Source: an uncultured Olsenella sp.
Lineage (GTDB): Bacteria; Actinomycetota; Coriobacteriia; Coriobacteriales; Atopobiaceae
Assembly: GCA_900548775.1 (NCBI GenBank)
Contig: URLM01000037.1
Location: 1-18,081, forward strand
Reading direction: 5' to 3'
DNA length: 18,081 nt
The notes beneath the pieces are model-generated. The model saw only the letters and a program-made list of their open reading frames with translations, was not told where the DNA came from and made no database searches. Shown here piece after piece: positions 14,460 to 18,081 of this stretch. Both the position numbers and the translations under genes were made by a program. The first letter of the stretch is position 1, and every line of letters begins with the position of its first letter.

Positions 14460-15266
14460 ATGAGTCTGCTTGACGAGAACATGACGTCCGAGCTGGCCAA
14501 TAGCTTGAAGAAGGCGAGCGGTGCGGCACGCACGACGCTCGAGGAGACGGTGACGCGGCAGACCACCAGGCTGCGCAGTAGCACCAAGACGCGCAAGAGC
14601 GCGGCGACGCGCGAGCGCATCATGGCGGCAGCCACATCGCTTATGGTCGAGCGGGGCAACACCGACTTCCAGATGAGCGAGGTCTCCTCGCGCTGCAAGA
14701 TGTCGAAGGGCGCGCTCTACTACTACTTTGCGGACAAGGACGCGTTGGTCGAGGCAATCTTCGACCGATCCATCGACGAGCTGGTGGACTCCGTCGAGGC
14801 CGCCGTCGCCGCTGCCGCCTCCGCGCTCGACGCGCTTGTGGGCCTCACGTGCGAGCTCACGAACCGCATGAGTTCGGGAAGCCCGCTCGCGCTCGCCATG
14901 ACGCGCGAGGTCATCGACGCCAACAACAGCGTCCTGCCTTCCATGGAGACGCACTTCGCACGCATCATCGCCATCATCAGTGCCCAGCTGGAGCGGGCGA
15001 AGGGGGAGGGGATGGTGCGCGAGGGCGTGAACAGCCGCCTCGGCGCCGTTGCCATCTCCGGCGCGTACATCTTTGCCGCCCTCGAGGTAGCAGGCCTCGG
15101 AGAAGATGCCCCCACGGGCGACAGGCTCGCCCGCTCGCTCATCGACATCGCGCTCAATGGCATGGGGACCGAGGCGGCCCACGCCGCCCTCGTGTCCGCG
15201 GAGCGTTTATCCTCGCCCTCAAGCGATGCCGAGGGGGTTGTTGCCAAGCAGCCTGCGCAGGGGTGA
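14460..15266 (+). CDS. TetR-family transcriptional regulator, 268 aa
   Basis: The TetR HTH domain lies at about residues 48-96, with RERIMAAATSLMVERG and then MSEVSSRCKMSKGALYYYFA followed by DKDALVEAIF, the family signature. The ligand domain (about 105-245) is helical and Ala-rich. Before the HTH there is an unusual extension of about 45 residues rich in Thr, Arg and Lys. The start is uncertain: in-frame TTG 14418 and ATG 14424 lie almost on the predicted transcription start, so ATG 14460, with GGGG about 10 nt upstream, is preferred. It is divergent from the YhgE/Pip pair and probably represses it. The ligand is unknown. Confidence 0.88.
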   Translation: MSLLDENMTSELANSLKKASGAARTTLEETVTRQTTRLRSSTKTRKSAATRERIMAAATSLMVERGNTDFQMSEVSSRCKMSKGALYYYFADKDALVEAIFDRSIDELVDSVEAAVAAAASALDALVGLTCELTNRMSSGSPLALAMTREVIDANNSVLPSMETHFARIIAIISAQLERAKGEGMVREGVNSRLGAVAISGAYIFAALEVAGLGEDAPTGDRLARSLIDIALNGMGTEAAHAALVSAERLSSPSSDAEGVVAKQPAQG

Positions 15267-15337
15267 CGAGGCGGGGTTTGCGCGCTACCCTGATGCGAGC
15301 GACCTTCTCGCCCATGCGAGACGTTGCATCTCTCAGT

Positions 15338-15403
15338 TATAGTCGAGCGCCGACGCGGCGGTCGCTGTTGGCACGGGTCCACCCGTGCGGAAAGGATACT
15401 GGA
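15338..15403 (+). promoter_or_regulatory. metK: metK promoter and structured leader
   Basis: TATAGT (15338-15343) is a plausible -10 box; no good -35 hexamer is seen. The leader of about 54 nt contains the hairpin GCACGGG-TCCA-CCCGTGC (15371-15388) directly before the ribosome binding site AAGGA (15392-15396). The hairpin loop TCCA is complementary to TGGA (15400-15403) just before the ATG, so an H-type pseudoknot enclosing the ribosome binding site is possible. The leader is too short for a SAM-I riboswitch. Confidence 0.4.
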
Positions 15404-16657
15404 ATGGCCCACAAGAACTACTACTTCACCTCGGAGAGCGTCACCGAGGGCCACCCCGACAAGATGTGCGACCAGATCTCCGACGCCATCGTCGACGCGA
15501 TTCTCGCCAAGGAGGCCAAGCTCCAGGCCGCGGGCTACGTCGACGCGGACGGCAACCCCGCCAACGTCGACAACGTTCGCTGCGCCGTCGAGACCTTCAC
15601 CACCACCGGCACCGTCGTGGTGATGGGCGAGGTTCGCACCGAGGCCTACGTCGACGTGCAGAAGATCGTGCGCGAGACCGTGCGCGGCATTGGCTACGAC
15701 CGCGCCAAGTACGGCTTCGACTGCGACACCTGCGGCGTCATCAACATGATCCACGAGCAGAGCCCCGACATCGCGCAGGGCGTCGACGGCACCTACGCCC
15801 GTGCCGACGACACCGACCCGCTGGACAAGATCGGCGCCGGCGACCAGGGCATGATGTTCGGCTACGCCTCCGACGAGACCGACGTGCTCATGCCCATGCC
15901 CATCTACCTCGCGCAGCGCATGGCCGAGCGCCTGGCTGCCGTCCGCAAGTCCGGCGAGGTCGGCTACCTGCGTCCCGACGGCAAGACCCAGGTCACGGTT
16001 CGCTATGAGGACGACAAGCCCGTCGAGGTCACGGCCATCGTCGTCTCCACGCAGCACGACGCCAAGGCCGAGCACGACCAGATCGAGCACGACATGGTCG
16101 AGCACGTGATCGCGCCCGTGCTTGACGAGGTCGGCATCAAGTGGCGCGACGCCGACATCTACGTGAACCCCACCGGCCGCTTCGTGGTGGGTGGCCCCAT
16201 GGGCGACACCGGCCTCACCGGCCGCAAGATCATCGTCGACACGTACGGCGGCATGGGCCGTCACGGCGGTGGCTGCTTCTCCGGCAAGGACTGCACCAAG
16301 GTCGACCGCTCGGCCGCCTACGCCGCGCGCTGGGTCGCCAAGAACGTGGTCGCCGCCGGGCTTGCCCACAAGTGCGAGGTCGAGCTGGCCTACGCCATCG
16401 GCGTCTCCCACCCGCTGTCCATCATGGTCGACACCTTCGGTACCGGCGCGTACGACGACGAGCTCATCGAGAAGGCCGTCGAGAAGGTCTTCGACCTGCG
16501 TCCCGGCGCCATCATTCGTGACCTCGACCTGCGCCGCCCGATCTTCCAGAAGACGGCCGCCTACGGTCACTTTGGCCGTAAGGACCCCGACTTCACCTGG
16601 GAGGCCACGAACCGCGTCGACGAGCTTAAGGCCGCCATCGCCGAGGTCGCCGAGTAG
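15404..16657 (+). CDS. metK: S-adenosylmethionine synthase, 417 aa
   Basis: It makes S-adenosylmethionine from methionine and ATP. Signatures are SESVTEGHPDKMCDQISDAI (10-29), GAGDQGMMFGYA (144-155, the first family motif) and GGGCFSGKDCTKVDRSAAY (288-306, the phosphate-binding loop; most family members have Ala and Pro where this one has Cys). The length is somewhat above the 384 residues of E. coli MetK, partly from an insert near residues 42-56. The ATG at 15404 follows AAGGA with 7-nt spacing. The gene is monocistronic, with a promoter and leader upstream and a strong terminator at 16687. Codon use is strongly biased to C/G-ending codons, as expected of a highly expressed core gene. Confidence 0.97.
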   Translation: MAHKNYYFTSESVTEGHPDKMCDQISDAIVDAILAKEAKLQAAGYVDADGNPANVDNVRCAVETFTTTGTVVVMGEVRTEAYVDVQKIVRETVRGIGYDRAKYGFDCDTCGVINMIHEQSPDIAQGVDGTYARADDTDPLDKIGAGDQGMMFGYASDETDVLMPMPIYLAQRMAERLAAVRKSGEVGYLRPDGKTQVTVRYEDDKPVEVTAIVVSTQHDAKAEHDQIEHDMVEHVIAPVLDEVGIKWRDADIYVNPTGRFVVGGPMGDTGLTGRKIIVDTYGGMGRHGGGCFSGKDCTKVDRSAAYAARWVAKNVVAAGLAHKCEVELAYAIGVSHPLSIMVDTFGTGAYDDELIEKAVEKVFDLRPGAIIRDLDLRRPIFQKTAAYGHFGRKDPDFTWEATNRVDELKAAIAEVAE

Positions 16658-16686
16658 GTCTTTCTCGTCGCTTTTCTCGCTCCGCT

Positions 16687-16721
16687 AGCCCCTCCGCCCT
16701 CGCGCTGGAGGGGCTTTTTCT
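16687..16721 (+). terminator. Intrinsic terminator of metK
   Basis: AGCCCCTCC (16687-16695) pairs with GGAGGGGCT (16707-16715), followed by TTTTTCT. It lies 30 bp after the metK stop and is a textbook intrinsic terminator. Confidence 0.92.
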
Positions 16722-16754
16722 GGCCCCCCGGCTGGCCTCCCGGCCCCCTCTCCT

Positions 16755-16857
16755 TCCCCCTTCCCCTTCTTTATCGGTATCTGTGAAACGGCGGTCACGT
16801 TTCCGCAGGTCGCGAGAAACCCTTTTCACAGATACCGATAAAGAAGGGGAAGGGGGA
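16755..16857. repeat. Long palindromic repeat, copy 1 (MITE-like)
   Basis: Two perfectly complementary 34-nt arms (16755-16788 and 16824-16857) enclose a 35-nt centre. The outer arms are pyrimidine/purine tracts (CCCCCTTCCCCTTC) and the inner arms read TTATCGGTATCTGTGAAA. Within the centre, GAAACG/CGTTTC can form a further stem. A second copy begins at 18006. The right arm ends 7 bp before the stop codon of the minus-strand nuclease-like gene, so it may also act as that gene's terminator. Confidence 0.9.
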
Positions 16858-16864
16858 GGGAGCT

Positions 16865-17848
16865 TCAGAGAGGGACCCAGTCCCCGAGCGGGTCTGCACG
16901 GGGGATTCCGTAGCTTGCGAGCAGGCGCTCGAAGTAGGGCTTGTCGCCCACCTGCGCCGGGGTGAACCGCACGACGCTTCGCCCGCCGATGGTGAGGCGA
17001 GACTCCCGCTGCCGCTCGCGCACAAAGGCACCAATCGTGTCTCCGCCCGTCATGCTCTCGTCGGTGTACTTGATAAGCCCGTCCATCTCGCCCAAGACCG
17101 TCTGCCCGTCAGGGAGCTCCCACGAGAAGTCCGCGCGGTACACCATGCCAGAGACAGGGTCTGCATAGGAGACTTGCAGCTCGGGAATGACAAACCCAAG
17201 CTCGATCATCGCGGCGCGCGCGACCGACTCGCCCCAACTCTCGGCGCGGCCGTCGGCGTACCTCGCGACGACCCGCGCGTTCCTAATGCCACGCGCGCCT
17301 TTCCTTGGGGGGGAGACCATCGCCTGCAGCTGGTCGGATGACTTGCCGGTAGCTCGCAGGTAGGAGTCCGCCACGGCAAGTGCCTCAGGAAACCCCAGCT
17401 GACGCATGCAGTCGATGACGGTCCGGCCCAACGATGTCGCTCGCATGCCATCAATCGTGGTCACTTCGCAAGGGGAGACGGCCGTTCGCCTGGCGCGTTC
17501 ATGAGACTCGCAAGTGCCAGCGCCTAGCTTTGCAATCCTAAGCGGCAGCGTTGCCTTTGGAGGGATTGCCAGGGCGTGAGCGACTGCGGCAGACGCGCCG
17601 ACAAAGACCCAGTCCGCATGGATGCGCGCAAGCGTGCGCATGGTGCTACGAACTTGCTGGCTGGGATACAGGGCATTCCAGGACTCGGCGCGCGCAAAGA
17701 TCCCGGGGTAGGGGGAGACAAGCTCCCCCTTTCGCTCGAGGTAGCGAAGGCGGTTGAGCTCTGCCTCGTTGGTGGGGACGGCGCACAGTGCGCTGTTCTC
17801 GGCGTCTCTCAGAAGTTTCTCGCAGGCGGCTTTGGTTGTCGAACTCAT
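16865..17848 (-). CDS. AbiEi-like N-terminus fused to PD-(D/E)XK-like domain, 327 aa
   Basis: The N-terminal half (about 1-190) looks like the winged-helix and linker region of AbiEi-type proteins, with LNRLRYLERKGELVSPYPGI (31-50) and FVGASAAVAHALAIP (82-96). The C-terminal half (about 200-320) resembles Vsr/DUF559-like PD-(D/E)XK nucleases, with Glu203/Glu207 in RAESWGES, Asp240 in YRADFSWE, then GEMDGLIKY with Glu254, Asp256 and Lys260, and finally SVVRFTPAQV. DNA cleavage or nicking, perhaps autoregulated through the wHTH, is inferred. AbiEi is known as the antitoxin of type IV systems, but no AbiEii toxin gene is adjacent here. The ATG follows GGAG by 5 nt. The gene lies between two copies of a palindromic repeat. 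Confidence 0.75.
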   Translation of the reverse strand: MSSTTKAACEKLLRDAENSALCAVPTNEAELNRLRYLERKGELVSPYPGIFARAESWNALYPSQQVRSTMRTLARIHADWVFVGASAAVAHALAIPPKATLPLRIAKLGAGTCESHERARRTAVSPCEVTTIDGMRATSLGRTVIDCMRQLGFPEALAVADSYLRATGKSSDQLQAMVSPPRKGARGIRNARVVARYADGRAESWGESVARAAMIELGFVIPELQVSYADPVSGMVYRADFSWELPDGQTVLGEMDGLIKYTDESMTGGDTIGAFVRERQRESRLTIGGRSVVRFTPAQVGDKPYFERLLASYGIPRADPLGDWVPL

Positions 17849-18005
17849 GTGTGCTCCGACGGACGAATGTGTTTGGTTGGCTGAGCATAGCGAAAGTATT
17901 CGCTGCTCAAGGCCTCAATGGCCGTCAGATTTGTGTCAGATTGCGGTAAGCAGTGCACTCCTGGTCTTGCTTCTCCCTTTGGCCTTGGCCCCCTTCTCCT
18001 CTTCT
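17849..18005 (-). promoter_or_regulatory. Upstream region of the nuclease-like gene
   Basis: On the minus strand TTGAGC and TATGCT are separated by 15 bp, a suboptimal promoter, about 35 bp before the start codon, and GGAG precedes the ATG. No other gene or RNA is seen before the second palindromic repeat. Confidence 0.3.
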
Positions 18006-18081
18006 CCTTCCCCTTCTTTATCGGTGTCTGTGAAACGGCCTCTGCGTTTCCGCAGGTCGCGAGAAACCCTTTTCACAGATA
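18006..18081. repeat. Long palindromic repeat, copy 2 (cut by window end)
   Basis: This matches copy 1 (16755-16857) closely from the pyrimidine tract through CGTTTCCGCAGGTCGCG to the start of the right arm, where the window stops. Differences are a G for A in the left inner arm (TCGGTGTCTG) and six changed bases in the inner loop. The arm change turns an A-T pair into a G-T pair with the visible right arm. Confidence 0.85.

Noticed and set aside
15267..15403. SAM-I or SAM-IV riboswitch before metK
   Set aside because: The leader from the likely start is only about 54 nt and lacks the four-way junction and kink-turn elements of those classes.
14849..15403. Upstream extension of the metK frame
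   Set aside because: It overlaps the TetR gene in another frame; the MetK family begins at the ATG at 15404, which has its own ribosome binding site.

Overview
The window is high-GC DNA from an actinomycete-like bacterium. The gene set (two large YhgE/Pip-type membrane proteins, a single-chain iron-sulfur serine dehydratase, bacterial GltX and MetK) and the base composition fit class Coriobacteriia (Olsenella/Atopobium/Collinsella-like). That placement is inference, not proof.

Bases 1-5193 read as the right end of an integrated mobile element. A tyrosine integrase (3816-5060) points towards a 3' fragment of a tRNA-Glu(CTC) gene (5144-5193). The fragment is followed by what looks like the tRNA's own terminator (5202-5232), as expected for attR; the intact tRNA should lie left of the window. 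Two small XRE repressors diverge across an AT-rich region (1693-1837) with two palindromic operators. The leftward arm carries a Cro-like regulator, one or two tiny membrane peptides, an 89-residue unknown protein and, cut by the window edge, an excisionase-like protein. The rightward arm carries the second XRE regulator, a DUF6978-like/DUF1828-DUF1829 gene pair and the integrase. This stl/int versus str/xis layout resembles phage-inducible chromosomal islands and small integrative elements. Probable cargo is the DUF pair and a SieB-like two-TM membrane protein set antisense inside the leftward arm.

Bases 5194-14228 are mostly chromosomal genes on the minus strand. After a block of four degenerate 60-bp repeats (about 5291-5510) come L-serine dehydratase (537 aa, beta-alpha fusion), GltX (probable TTG start) and a translationally coupled pair of YhgE/Pip membrane proteins (1020 and 726 aa). 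The first of these has an unusual Lys/Asp/His-rich tail. A divergent TetR regulator (14460-15266) probably controls the pair.

Bases 15267-18081 hold metK on the plus strand, with a short structured leader and a strong terminator, then a minus-strand gene joining an AbiEi-like N-terminus to a PD-(D/E)XK-like nuclease domain. That gene lies between two copies of a long palindromic repeat (16755-16857, and from 18006 past the window end), which suggests a mobile or recently acquired unit.
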